DNA from: Chroococcus sp. FPU101 | Lineage (GTDB): Bacteria; Cyanobacteriota; Cyanobacteriia; Cyanobacteriales; Microcystaceae | Assembly: GCF_017312365.1 (NCBI RefSeq) | Contig: NZ_BLJI01000018.1 | Coordinates: 1 to 64,000, forward strand | DNA: 64,000 nt | Direction: 5' to 3' | In this document: positions 26,404 through 36,856 of the stretch, one piece after another | How the letters are laid out: each line of letters begins with the position of its first letter | Numbering within the stretch: the first letter of the stretch is position 1 | Notes under the pieces: generated by a model | Seen by the model: only the letters and a program-made list of their open reading frames with translations | Database searches by the model: none | Told to the model about the DNA's origin: nothing | Program-made: the position numbers and the translations under genes

Positions 26404-27078
26404 TTACTGTTTTTTCTGACAATATTCTTGATAGTTTTGAATATAATCCATGATTATTTTGACGGCTTCGGGGCGCAGATTACGTTCAGGAGGAAAATTG
26501 TAAACTATAGTAGACACCGTTTTATAGACAGTACACCACTGAGAAAAATCAGCTAAATAAATTTGAGATTGAGCTAATTTATCTATAAGAGCGATCGTAT
26601 AATCTTGCGGTTGTCTAGCGGCAGCAGTCGATAATAAGGTTACTGCGTCTGCTTGTTCTAATTCCCCTTTCCCTCCCAATGCTTTTAGCGTAAAATAATC
26701 ATCCATCGCTAATAGATAACCTAAAGCAAAAATTTCTTCAGTTATCAAAGATTCTAATTTTAAATCGGAACGATTCTTTTGATATTTTTTAGCTAAATAA
26801 TCTAAATAGACAGTAGCATTTGATTGTCCTTCTATTGACCAACCTAAAGCATTAATAATAGCAGCGCGTTGGTCATTCGGAATTGTTGGATCACTTAAAG
26901 CATCCATTAAAGCAGGAGTTAATTGTTTTTGTGCAGCTTTATTAACTAATTCAACATCTTGATAAGCTTGATAAAAATTGGTACTTGTTAAAGGACTATC
27001 CGCTTTAGCAATAGGAGTGAACCCAGAAATCAAACTAGCAGTGAACCCAGAAATCAACCATTTAGTAACTTTATTCAT
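26404..27078 (-). CDS. Hypothetical exported protein
   Basis: I do not recognise a family beyond its cyanobacterial look. The N-terminus MNKVTKWLISGFTASLISGFTPIAKA is a signal peptide with an internal near-duplication (ISGFTASL/ISGFTPIA), coded by a direct repeat of AGTGAACCCAGAAATCAA. The mature part is helical, with repeated short hairpin helices (ALMDALSDPTIPNDQRAAII; TEEIFALGYLLAMDDYFTLK) that recall HEAT/TPR-like scaffolds. A longer start at 27108 would overlap yidD by 20 bases; the ATG at 27078 starts at the signal peptide and leaves a ten-base gap. It is likely co-transcribed with yidD. Confidence 0.65.
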   Translation of the reverse strand: MNKVTKWLISGFTASLISGFTPIAKADSPLTSTNFYQAYQDVELVNKAAQKQLTPALMDALSDPTIPNDQRAAIINALGWSIEGQSNATVYLDYLAKKYQKNRSDLKLESLITEEIFALGYLLAMDDYFTLKALGGKGELEQADAVTLLSTAAARQPQDYTIALIDKLAQSQIYLADFSQWCTVYKTVSTIVYNFPPERNLRPEAVKIIMDYIQNYQEYCQKKQ

Positions 27079-27088
27079 CTTCAAAAAA

Positions 27089-27337
27089 TTAACAACAAGA
27101 ATCATCACGTGTCTGTTGATCTTTTTTCAAGGGTACAGGATCATAACCCCCCTGATGCCAAGGATGACAACGTAAAATCCGTTGAGTCGCGAACCAACTT
27201 CCTCGAAACACCCCAAAACGATCAATCGCTTCTATGGCATACTGAGAACAAGTTGGACGAAAACGACAACTTGGCGGAAATAATGGAGAAATAAAAAGAC
27301 GATAGCCGCGAATTATTGAAATCAAGATGAGTTTCAT
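27089..27337 (-). CDS. yidD: Membrane protein insertion efficiency factor YidD
   Basis: An 82-residue protein of the YidD family, a small membrane-associated helper of the YidC/Oxa1 insertase. The core is [20 protein letters not shown], followed by [14 protein letters not shown] and [12 protein letters not shown], with the three conserved cysteines C23, C30 and C57 visible. The tail [12 protein letters not shown] is extra. The usual rpmH-rnpA-yidC neighbours are absent here. A hypothetical exported-protein gene follows closely. Confidence 0.93.
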   Translation of the reverse strand: MKLILISIIRGYRLFISPLFPPSCRFRPTCSQYAIEAIDRFGVFRGSWFATQRILRCHPWHQGGYDPVPLKKDQQTRDDSCC

Positions 27338-27391
27338 GACTAACCCAGAATGACCTAAAGTGGTAATTAGACGAATTCAATAGTTAAAAGG

Positions 27392-28081
27392 TTGTCTGAT
27401 TTACTTCCTCCTACTCATCTTCTATTCTCTCTCAGTTTAGTTGCTTTTTACTTGGGACTCATTCTTCTAGTCGCTGAGAGATTAAAGCGTTATTATTCAT
27501 CTAATAGTGAACTGACTCGCAAAGTGGTTCATATTGGTACGGGAAACGTGATTCTGTTGGCTTGGTGGTTAAAGATTCCCGCTTGGGTTGGGATAAGTGC
27601 TGCTGTTATTGCGGCTCTAGTTGCCATAGTTTCCTATTTTGTGCCAATTCTACCCAGTATTAATAGTGTAGGTCGCAAAAGCTTAGGAACTTTTTTTTAT
27701 GCCGTGAGTATCGGCGTTTTGGTGGCGTGGTTTTGGCAAATTCAACAATATCACTTTGCAGCGATCGGAATTCTGATTATGTCGTATGGGGATGGACTCG
27801 CAGCCATTGTGGGACAACGTTTCGGGAAACATCCCTATAGGGTTTGGGGCAATCAAAAAAGTTGGGAAGGTTCCCTAACAATGACGGGAATAAGCTTTAT
27901 TGTAACTGCGTTGCTTTTATTATCTGTTTACGGTAATTTGGGGATAATATGGCTGATCGCTTTCATGATCGCTTTGAATGCAACGATTTTAGAAAGTTTT
28001 TCCATGTGGGGTTTAGATAATTTAACTGTACCGTTAGGAAGTGCTGCTTTAGCTTTTGTTTTGTGTCAATGGTTGATTTAA
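27392..28081 (+). CDS. Phytol/polyprenol kinase-like membrane protein (VTE5/Dgk type)
   Basis: A 229-residue membrane protein with about seven helices. Motifs ELTRKVVHIGTGN, IMSYGDGLAAIVGQRFGKHPY and QKSWEGSLTM are those of the CTP-dependent phytol/dolichol/diacylglycerol kinase family. Cyanobacterial members correspond to plant VTE5, which phosphorylates phytol released from chlorophyll for reuse in tocopherol or chlorophyll. The start is a TTG at 27392, preceded by AAAAGG. Its last 33 bases overlap, tail to tail, the AI-2E permease gene. Confidence 0.8.
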   Translation: MSDLLPPTHLLFSLSLVAFYLGLILLVAERLKRYYSSNSELTRKVVHIGTGNVILLAWWLKIPAWVGISAAVIAALVAIVSYFVPILPSINSVGRKSLGTFFYAVSIGVLVAWFWQIQQYHFAAIGILIMSYGDGLAAIVGQRFGKHPYRVWGNQKSWEGSLTMTGISFIVTALLLLSVYGNLGIIWLIAFMIALNATILESFSMWGLDNLTVPLGSAALAFVLCQWLI

Positions 28082-29125
28082 TTTCTCTTCTGTCATGGGA
28101 AATCGTAAATCACTAATAATCTGTTTCATCACGCTGGCAATGGGAACCGCTAATAATAATCCTAAAATTCCGCCAAGTTGCGCCCCAACAAATAGAGATA
28201 TTAACAACCAGATGGGATTTAAACCGATCATATTTCCTGTAAGTTTGGGAGAGATGACATTATCAACAATTTGATTGACGATAAAATTGGCGATAAAAAA
28301 CTTGATCCCGATATCGAGTTGATTAAAACACAGCAATACTGTCAGGAAAAGACCTAAAATGCCTCCCACTATAGGGATCATAGAACTAATTCCCAAAGCA
28401 AAGGCAAATAAAAGAGCGTAAGGAACTTTCAAGAAGACAAAGATAACAATTAGAGCGACAATGGTAATACCCGATAGAATCAAACGACTCAATAGATAAT
28501 CTTTAAAGGTTTTTCGAGTATATTGAGGTATTTTACGATCCCAAGGTTCAGGAAACCAACTTAAGATTCCTCTCCAAAATTCCTCACCCCCAATAAGGAA
28601 AAAAATTGTAAAAACTAAGATAATTAAAGTATTAAAAACACTATTAATCGTCCCTGCCAACAATCCTAAAACTTGACTCCCTAGTAATTCCAAACGCTCA
28701 AAAAATCTTTGAGAAGAATTAGCAACAATTTTACCAACATCAAAAGGAAGTTTCGTGAGGATGGGTTGTTGGGATAAAGCTTGTAAGTCTTTTTGTGTCT
28801 GTTCTACCCATTGTGGCGCACTGGCAAGTAAATCACTGAGTTGTTTGATAATTAAAGGAATCAGGATTAGAGCAGATGAACTGACGATGAGGAAGGTTAA
28901 TAATAAAATGAGGGTAATCGCCAAACTTCTCCTAACCCCCTCTTGCTGCAAGAGTTTAACTGCTAGATCCAGCAAAAAGGCTAATAAATTGGCAATAATT
29001 AGAAAATAAATTAAAAGTTGGAAATACTTGAGTAATAAAACAATTAACAACCCATTTAAAAAAAATAGGGGAAAAAGAATTGCTAACCTTAACCATTTGG
29101 GAAAGGTGAGAAAGGTTTTATACAT
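28049..29125 (-). CDS. AI-2E family transporter (PerM-like permease)
   Basis: A 358-residue protein with an N-terminal helix cluster, a soluble central part (DLLASAPQWVEQTQKDLQAL) and four to five C-terminal helices containing FALGISSMIPIVGGILGLFL and LTGNMIGLNPIWLLISLFVG, the family signature. Members of this family (TqsA, YdiK, PerM) are thought to export AI-2, ions or small molecules; the substrate here is unknown. A paralogue of equal length lies at 40580-41656. The 3' end overlaps the phytol-kinase-like gene by 33 bases. Confidence 0.88.
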   Translation of the reverse strand: MYKTFLTFPKWLRLAILFPLFFLNGLLIVLLLKYFQLLIYFLIIANLLAFLLDLAVKLLQQEGVRRSLAITLILLLTFLIVSSSALILIPLIIKQLSDLLASAPQWVEQTQKDLQALSQQPILTKLPFDVGKIVANSSQRFFERLELLGSQVLGLLAGTINSVFNTLIILVFTIFFLIGGEEFWRGILSWFPEPWDRKIPQYTRKTFKDYLLSRLILSGITIVALIVIFVFLKVPYALLFAFALGISSMIPIVGGILGLFLTVLLCFNQLDIGIKFFIANFIVNQIVDNVISPKLTGNMIGLNPIWLLISLFVGAQLGGILGLLLAVPIASVMKQIISDLRFPMTEEKLNQPLTQNKS

Positions 29126-29255
29126 CCAACATCCTCAAGAAGTTAGCCTAATCAGTACTGTATTTTGATAACTTTGTCAAGTTTCTATAACGCAATTTTT
29201 TATGAGCAATGCGATTAGAAACGTGAAGAACTATTCTAAGTTAGCGCGGAAATCT

Positions 29256-30824
29256 TTAAAAGGTTCTGAGTGAAATATTACTTTTAGGACTTTTAAAAGT
29301 CCTAGTTTTTAAGAACATATTTACTACTTCGGCGACAGGACGACCTAAACCATCGACTTGATAATTCAAGGTCTGCATATCTTGGGCTGAAATCTTGCCC
29401 GCTAATTCATCAATAGCAACCCGTATTTTAGGATATTTGTCAAGTGTTTTTTGATTAAAAATGGGAACCGCTTCATATGGTGGAAAGTAGTGTTTATCGT
29501 CGTCTAGTATTACTAAATTTAAGATTTTGATTAAGCCATCGGTCGAGTTTCCCGCGACTAAATCCACTTGTTTTTCTTCTAAAGCGCGGTAAATCAAACC
29601 TAAATCCATTGCTTGCGGGGGTTGAGCGAATTTAAGATTATAGGTTTTAGCTAAACCAGAGAAACCGTCTTCTCGATTGAGAAATTCATAACCAAAACCT
29701 GCTTGCCATTGCGGGGTATATTGACCGACTTGCGACAGTTTGGTGAGATGATATTTTTGGGCATCTTCAGAACGGATAATAATTGCAAAAGTGTTATTAA
29801 ATCCTAAACTGGGAAACACTGCTAAATTAAATTGTTCTAAGTAAGCTTGTTTGACTTTTTGAAAAACGATTTTCGCATCGCTTAAAGGGGGTTGTTTGAG
29901 AATAGTAGTTAGGGCCGTTCCTGTATACTCAACATAGCCAGCCAATTGCCCTGATTTTACCGCTTCGTGACAAATCCCTGTACCACCTAAATTTAATTGT
30001 CGCTCAACTTTTAAACCCGTTTTCCTCTCGATTTGTTGGGCAAGCATTTCCCCTAAGATGACTTGTTCGGTGAAATTCTTAGAACCAATCACGATCGCAG
30101 TATTACCGAGTGTCTGGGATAATACTAAAATACTTAAGCCCGTAGATCCTAAAATCAGTCCAGTAATGAGTAAAATTGATTTTTTGTTTTTTTTGCGCCC
30201 TGTTTGAGTTAGAGATTTTTCTAGATATCCGATAAACCAGTCTGCAATTAATGCCAAGATTGCCGAAGGAACAGCACCTGCTAGAATCAATTGATTATTA
30301 ACCGTCGCAATGCCGCGAAAAATAAAAACGCCTAAACCTCCTCCCCCAATAGCAGCAGCGATAGTTGCAATACCGACACAAATCACTGTAGCAATGCGAA
30401 CCCCTGCTAAAATCACACCCATCGCTAAGGGTAATTCGACTCTCAATAAAACCTGTCGTTCCGTCATTCCCATTGCCCTAGCCGTTTCTTGTATAGAGGG
30501 TGCAATACTTGTAATTCCAACATAGGTATTACGAATGAGTGGGAGTAAAGCATACAAAGCAAGGGCGACAATTGCAGGTACTTTGCCAATACCGCCTAAG
30601 AAAGGAACCGAAATCAAAAAACCAAATAGCGCAAGACTGGGTATCGTTTGAAGCGTATTCGCAACTGCAAGAACGGGTTTAGCCAAATTAGGACGACGTG
30701 TAATCAGTATACCTAAAGGAATGCCAATCGCGATCGCAATACTCATCGCCACACCGACTAGCAATAAATGTTCTAGTGTTCTTAAACCAATTTCGGGGGC
30801 ATAGCGAATCAAAAAATCAGGCAT
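29256..30824 (-). CDS. Glycine betaine/choline-type ABC importer, fused permease and binding protein
   Basis: Residues about 1-210 are an OpuC/ProW-type permease with six helices and the coupling loop ETARAMGMTERQVLLRVELP. After a linker and a further helix (SILLITGLILGSTGLSILVL), residues about 245-500 form an OsmF/OpuCC-type binding domain (AIVIGSKNFTEQVILGEMLA; GGTGICHEAVKSGQLAGYVE; DLGLIYRALEEKQVDLVAGN). Such fusions import betaine, choline or other quaternary amines for osmoprotection. The ligand is not proven. The gene overlaps the ATPase gene upstream by eight bases. Its last codons run through a 20-bp palindrome (29285-29304), so the extreme C-terminus (RTFKSPKSNISLRTF) may be acquired sequence. 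Confidence 0.88.
   Translation of the reverse strand: MPDFLIRYAPEIGLRTLEHLLLVGVAMSIAIAIGIPLGILITRRPNLAKPVLAVANTLQTIPSLALFGFLISVPFLGGIGKVPAIVALALYALLPLIRNTYVGITSIAPSIQETARAMGMTERQVLLRVELPLAMGVILAGVRIATVICVGIATIAAAIGGGGLGVFIFRGIATVNNQLILAGAVPSAILALIADWFIGYLEKSLTQTGRKKNKKSILLITGLILGSTGLSILVLSQTLGNTAIVIGSKNFTEQVILGEMLAQQIERKTGLKVERQLNLGGTGICHEAVKSGQLAGYVEYTGTALTTILKQPPLSDAKIVFQKVKQAYLEQFNLAVFPSLGFNNTFAIIIRSEDAQKYHLTKLSQVGQYTPQWQAGFGYEFLNREDGFSGLAKTYNLKFAQPPQAMDLGLIYRALEEKQVDLVAGNSTDGLIKILNLVILDDDKHYFPPYEAVPIFNQKTLDKYPKIRVAIDELAGKISAQDMQTLNYQVDGLGRPVAEVVNMFLKTRTFKSPKSNISLRTF
29285..29304. repeat. 20-bp perfect palindrome inside the gene end
   Basis: TAGGACTTTTAAAAGTCCTA is its own reverse complement. 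It shares the AGGACTTT/AAAGTCCT core with 11136-11165 and lies within the last 16 codons of the betaine-importer gene. Confidence 0.8.
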
Positions 30825-31563
30825 AATTTTTTAGACAAGCAAGATAGCGTTTCGCTTCCTCATGACTATCTTTAAAAAATTCCTTGGGTGTTCCCAGACT
30901 AACTAATTCTCCTTCATACATTAAACCGATTCGATGTCCTAAAAACAAAGCTTCTTGTATGTCGTGGGTCACAAAAATAATCGTTTTCCCTAACTGTGAT
31001 TGTAAATGTTTTAATTGCTGTTGTAAGTCTAAACGAGTAATCGGGTCAAGTGCGCCAAACGGTTCATCCATCAATAAAATTGGAGGGTCAATTGCTAAAG
31101 CCCTTGCTACACCGACTCTCTGGCGTTGTCCTCCTGATAGTTCATGGGGATAGCGATCAGCGAATTGTGTGGGTTCTAGTCCAACAAGATGCAATAATTC
31201 ATATACTCGGCTTTTAGTGCGTTTTGCTGTCCAATTTTCTAGAGATGGAATCAACCCTACATTCTCCGCGATACTGAGATGGGGAAATAAACCAATTTCT
31301 TGAATCACATAACCAATACTACGCCGCAATTGAATCACATCCCATGACATTGTAGAATGTCCATTAACCATTACTTCGCCACTACTCGGAGTTAGCAGAC
31401 GGTTAATCATTTTCAGTGTCGTCGTTTTTCCGCTTCCACTACGCCCTAATAAAATTAACGCTTCACCTTGCCCAATCTTGAGATTAAGATTAGAAAGTAA
31501 ATAACAGTTGTGAATTCGATAATTTACATTTTGAAATTCAACGATAGTATTGTCAGGACGCAT
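30817..31563 (-). CDS. Glycine betaine/choline-type ABC importer, ATPase
   Basis: A 248-residue ABC ATPase: Walker A GRSGSGKTTTLK, Q-loop YVIQEIGLFPHL, signature ELSGGQRQRVGVARAL, Walker B PPILLMDEPFGALD and the switch H in FVTHDIQEAL. It is of the OpuCA/ProV group but ends soon after the ATPase core, without the C-terminal CBS pair that senses ionic strength in OpuA. It is first gene of a two-gene operon, overlapping the permease/binding fusion by eight bases. Confidence 0.9.
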   Translation of the reverse strand: MRPDNTIVEFQNVNYRIHNCYLLSNLNLKIGQGEALILLGRSGSGKTTTLKMINRLLTPSSGEVMVNGHSTMSWDVIQLRRSIGYVIQEIGLFPHLSIAENVGLIPSLENWTAKRTKSRVYELLHLVGLEPTQFADRYPHELSGGQRQRVGVARALAIDPPILLMDEPFGALDPITRLDLQQQLKHLQSQLGKTIIFVTHDIQEALFLGHRIGLMYEGELVSLGTPKEFFKDSHEEAKRYLACLKNYA

Positions 31564-31628
31564 GGGGATGATTAATCAATTGATTTATGAGTTATTTTAG
31601 AAAAAAAGTTATTAGATCAACTGAGATC

Positions 31629-31808
31629 ATGAAACAAACATTTACAGCAAGTATCTGGTTAGAGGGTGAGTGGTACGTTGCCCAGTGTTTAGAAATAGAT
31701 ATTGCTAGTCAAGGGAAAACAGAAGCAGAAGCATTATTCAATCTTGAAGAAGCTTTAGAATTACACTTTGAATTTCCTCAAGCTACCTTAGTTCCATTGT
31801 CAAGATAG
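31629..31808 (+). CDS. HicB-like antitoxin-type protein, solitary
   Basis: About 59 residues of the HicB/UPF0150 partial-RNase-H fold: FTASIWLEGEWYVAQCLEID, GKTEAEALFNLEEALELHFE. Small HicB proteins pair with the RNA-cleaving toxin HicA, but no HicA-like gene lies on either side. An ATG at 31587 would add 14 residues without family support; the ATG at 31629 starts at the fold. The 3' end overlaps the convergent MazF-type gene by nine bases. It may be an orphan antitoxin or an unrelated regulator. Confidence 0.65.
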   Translation: MKQTFTASIWLEGEWYVAQCLEIDIASQGKTEAEALFNLEEALELHFEFPQATLVPLSR

Positions 31809-32165
31809 ATTTAAGTATCGAGCAAAAATTTTTTGTGCTTGCTCTAACAATTCTGTTTCTAAATTACCTAATTGTTTAATCAAACGGACTTTATCAAATG
31901 TCATCGGTTCAACACAAACTAACAAACTATCTACAGCTAAACCATTTTCCATTGATGCAGGAACATTAACTACAGCAGAAAAAACTCTTGGGTCTAAAGG
32001 TTTGACAGAAGTGAAAGGCAACACTGTAACTTTACTACGTTGCTCATTAAATACAGTGCCAGAGATAATTAAAGCAGGACGAGTTTTACGAATTTCAGTA
32101 CCAACAGAAGGATCAAACGTAACTAACCAGATACTTCCCAGTCGGTAAATGCTGCTTGTTGCCAT
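31800..32165 (-). CDS. MazF/PemK-family toxin
   Basis: A 121-residue protein of the CcdB/PemK/MazF fold: RLGSIWLVTFDPSVGTEIRK followed by TRPALIIS, then KVTVLPFTSV and the C-terminal LGNLETELLEQAQKIFARYL. MazF toxins are sequence-specific mRNA endoribonucleases held inactive by a small antitoxin. The arginine of the TRPALI block is present. The start overlaps the antitoxin gene by 43 bases, so translation is likely coupled. It is tail to tail with the HicB-like gene. Confidence 0.85.
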   Translation of the reverse strand: MATSSIYRLGSIWLVTFDPSVGTEIRKTRPALIISGTVFNEQRSKVTVLPFTSVKPLDPRVFSAVVNVPASMENGLAVDSLLVCVEPMTFDKVRLIKQLGNLETELLEQAQKIFARYLNLS

Positions 32166-32344
32166 TCATTATCCCATCCTAACTTTAATTCATCAACTAG
32201 CTTACAGGCTTGAGCCAGTTCTTGATCTTCCTCTTGTTTGCGCCATTCTTGTAAAAGAGATTCAATTAAAATATTAGGATCATCCACCTTCTGCACTAGA
32301 TATTGTAATAGTTCATCAGATACAGTCAGAGAAATTTGGGCCAT
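32123..32344 (-). CDS. Putative antitoxin of the MazF-type module
   Basis: About 73 residues. The N-terminus MAQISLTVSDELLQYLVQKV has the alternating pattern of ribbon-helix-helix antitoxins, and the acidic, helical C-terminus (EEDQELAQACKLVDELKLGW) would wrap the toxin. An upstream ATG at 32386 is in frame, but the intervening bases form a palindrome that is better read as operator, so I start at 32344. It is translated just before the toxin and overlaps it. Identification rests mainly on position and size. Confidence 0.7.
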   Translation of the reverse strand: MAQISLTVSDELLQYLVQKVDDPNILIESLLQEWRKQEEDQELAQACKLVDELKLGWDNEWQQAAFTDWEVSG

Positions 32345-32363
32345 GTGTTTATTAGTATTGCAA

Positions 32364-32377
32364 ACAAACTTGTTTGT
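32364..32377. promoter_or_regulatory. Palindrome in front of the toxin-antitoxin operon
   Basis: ACAAAC-TT-GTTTGT is a perfect 14-bp palindrome 20 bases before the preferred antitoxin start. It is a likely autoregulatory operator for the antitoxin or its complex with the toxin. Confidence 0.5.
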
Positions 32378-32487
32378 ATTATTCATTTTACTATGTCATA
32401 GAGGTAAATCAAAAATTTAGATTGATATAGTATTCCCATACTAATCGAGTTCAGATAAAGTAGAGAAAAGCATTTTTATTCAAAACC

Positions 32488-34490
<2,003 letters not shown>

Positions 34491-34550
34491 ATTTAATCAA
34501 AAATTAATTCTGTTATTCTAATCTAAGATCAGAATCAATGGAATAGTAAA

Positions 34551-35855
34551 CTATTTCATGCCTTTAAACTGTTCCTGTGCATTCTTAAACGCTTCTTTCA
34601 TCACAGATTGAATTTTTTTCGGATCAGGTTTTTTGCCACCCATCAGATCACCAAAATAAACACACGCCCCCTCACCTAACGCTACAGTATACGCAGCAGC
34701 CCACGAAGCAGCGATAATACTGCCAAAACCTGGAATAAATTTAATCAATTCTCGTCCGATCGCTTGTGCAACAAATCCTCCTGCGATCGCACTCACGACA
34801 CCCCCCGCTTGAGAAGGGGTTAGCATTTGACCATATAGCTTACCCAAAACGCCCACCATTGATACTTGTAAGGCGGTTAGAACGGGCATCGTCGCCAAGG
34901 GAATCGGAACAGCAGCAACAGTAGCCGCAATGATGGCAAAGGCTAAAATATAGCGTCTGGCAACATCTCGATACATATTGCCAATGCTGTCGCCCATTTT
35001 TTGATCCAGCAATTGATGAATGGTTCTCGCTTCGGCTTCAGGTAACAATTCGGCTAAACTATCTGTGAAGGCTTCAAGTCCATAAAATACTGGAGTATAG
35101 CCATCTTCTTCTAAAGTAAAATCAATTAAAACAGAGCGATCATATAATCCTGTAAAATCTAGCTTGATTTCGTCATAAGCACGTTGAATATCGGCTAAAT
35201 CGGGTGGATATGCAGGATGATCTTCTAAACTTGTGGGGTAGAGTTCATGCAAACAAGTGACAGCGAGTAAACAGGGAATATTTGGATACTTTTGCCGCAA
35301 CTGTTGAGCAATTTGACGTAAGGTATCTGTCGCAAAGTCATTAATTTTGATAGTTAAGATCAAAATTCTGGCGCAGTTGGTTTCCTGTTCTAATTCTTTG
35401 ATCAGTTCTTCTATAATTGTTTCGGTATTTTGTTTAACATCCCCTAAACCAACCGTATCCGTAAAAATTAGTAACGGTAAATCAACCGATGGATAGGCAT
35501 AACGTTCGGTGTGTTGGGTGTGGGGGCGAAAACCTTGTCCAATAATATCAGCAGATACGCCAGTTAGTCCCCGTATAATTGAACTTTTACCGACTTGGGG
35601 TTTACCTAATAATAATGCTTCGGTTGTCGGGAGTTCTGAGCGAACTTTTTCTAAAATTTCGGCAACTTGTGTCTCATTGACGCTAAACCATTGAGTAACT
35701 TGTTCTAGAGGCAAGAGTTTCGTTAAGGTTTCAGTAGCAGTACCAAAAACCTCAGTAATACGATTTGTAAGAGCGTTATTGAGGAGATTCGCTTTAAGTT
35801 TCTCGCCCTGTGGCTTGTTTTCTAAAGGTATTTCTGTTTCTTGTTGCTCATTCAT
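34551..35855 (-). CDS. Era/dynamin-like GTPase with DUF697 membrane domain
   Basis: A 434-residue protein. The G domain shows G1 GKPQVGKSS at 84-92, G3 DTVGLGD at 133-139 and ILILTIKIND near the G4 position. The expected NKxD is not clear, with LLAVTCLHEL in its place. From about 290 on there are two to three membrane segments (ILAFAIIAATVAAVPIPLAT; GGVVSAIAGGFVAQAIGREL; FGSIIAASWAAAYTVALGEG), typical of DUF697/YcjF-type proteins. Cyanobacteria hold several such GTPases of unknown role, thought to act at membranes. It is convergent with ligA and stands alone. Confidence 0.8.
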   Translation of the reverse strand: MNEQQETEIPLENKPQGEKLKANLLNNALTNRITEVFGTATETLTKLLPLEQVTQWFSVNETQVAEILEKVRSELPTTEALLLGKPQVGKSSIIRGLTGVSADIIGQGFRPHTQHTERYAYPSVDLPLLIFTDTVGLGDVKQNTETIIEELIKELEQETNCARILILTIKINDFATDTLRQIAQQLRQKYPNIPCLLAVTCLHELYPTSLEDHPAYPPDLADIQRAYDEIKLDFTGLYDRSVLIDFTLEEDGYTPVFYGLEAFTDSLAELLPEAEARTIHQLLDQKMGDSIGNMYRDVARRYILAFAIIAATVAAVPIPLATMPVLTALQVSMVGVLGKLYGQMLTPSQAGGVVSAIAGGFVAQAIGRELIKFIPGFGSIIAASWAAAYTVALGEGACVYFGDLMGGKKPDPKKIQSVMKEAFKNAQEQFKGMK

Positions 35856-36043
35856 TGCGTCTTTTAACAGTCAATCGATTTAAGTTTGTTACTATTAATA
35901 TTGTATTCATTAGCCAGTTTTTTCTAGATCGGTTATCCGTATCGAGATAGACCATTCTCTAAGTTAGTTTCTCCCTTGAGATGGGCGATTTATAAAAAAT
36001 TTTTTGTTAAGCTTACCATTAAATAAAAAAATCTGCTTGATTT

Positions 36044-36829
36044 ATGAAAAAAGATAAAATTAGACAGTGGGTTAACTTAATAGCGATTATTGCGGCTTTT
36101 GTTGTTAACACCGTTACTAATATTATTCCCGTTGATGGCATTAGTATCAAGGATATTGCTGATAATTATTTTGGTAATGTCTTGGTTATTCCTGCTAATT
36201 ATGCTTTTGCCATTTGGGGTCTAATTTATTTAGCTTTACTCGCTTTAGGGATTTTTCAAGCGTTACCCGCTAATCAAGATGAGCCTCGGTGTCGTCAGTT
36301 AGGTTATTGGTTGACGGTAAGTAGTATTGCCCAAATTGCTTGGGTTATTCTTTTTCAATATCGATTATTCGTCCTATCGGTACTGGCGATGTTAACGATT
36401 TTAATTCCTTTAATTATTCTCTATCTTCGTTTAGACATTTTCACCAAACCTGTTTCTTTTAAGCAGAAATGGTTTATTAATTTTCCCATTAGTATTTATC
36501 TCGCTTGGATTAGTGTCGCAACGATCGTCAATGTATCTATTGCTTTAACCGATCTCAAATGGAATGGTTGGAATATAGAATCGACCACTTGGACAATTAT
36601 CATGTTAGTGGTGGGAACTGTCTTAGCGGGTTTAGCAGCGATTCAACGTAAAGATATTGCTTTTACAGGGGTGTTTATTTGGGCGTTTATTGCGATCGCA
36701 CTACGACATTTAGAGATTTATGTACTCGCAGGAACAGCAGTCGGGTTAGCTTTAATTTTACTTATTCTTGTCGCTAGAGAGAAATTCAGACGAAAACGTA
36801 CAACTTATGATCGTCGTCAGATGAATTAA
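36044..36829 (+). CDS. TspO/MBR-like tryptophan-rich membrane protein
   Basis: A 261-residue membrane protein with about seven helices. The stretch VIPANYAFAIWGLIYLALLA is like the P-x-x-x-F-x-x-x-W core of TspO/tryptophan-rich sensory proteins, although the protein is longer than classical TspO (about 160 residues). Tryptophans recur in later helices (WLTVSSIAQIAWVILFQYR; TTWTIIMLVVGTV). TspO proteins bind tetrapyrroles and take part in light or stress responses; whether this long form does so is unknown. The tail KFRRKRTTYDRRQMN is strongly basic. It lies 27 bases before the epimerase gene. Confidence 0.6.
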   Translation: MKKDKIRQWVNLIAIIAAFVVNTVTNIIPVDGISIKDIADNYFGNVLVIPANYAFAIWGLIYLALLALGIFQALPANQDEPRCRQLGYWLTVSSIAQIAWVILFQYRLFVLSVLAMLTILIPLIILYLRLDIFTKPVSFKQKWFINFPISIYLAWISVATIVNVSIALTDLKWNGWNIESTTWTIIMLVVGTVLAGLAAIQRKDIAFTGVFIWAFIAIALRHLEIYVLAGTAVGLALILLILVAREKFRRKRTTYDRRQMN

Positions 36830-36856
36830 TGATAGATTACCATTAGAAATTTAGAC

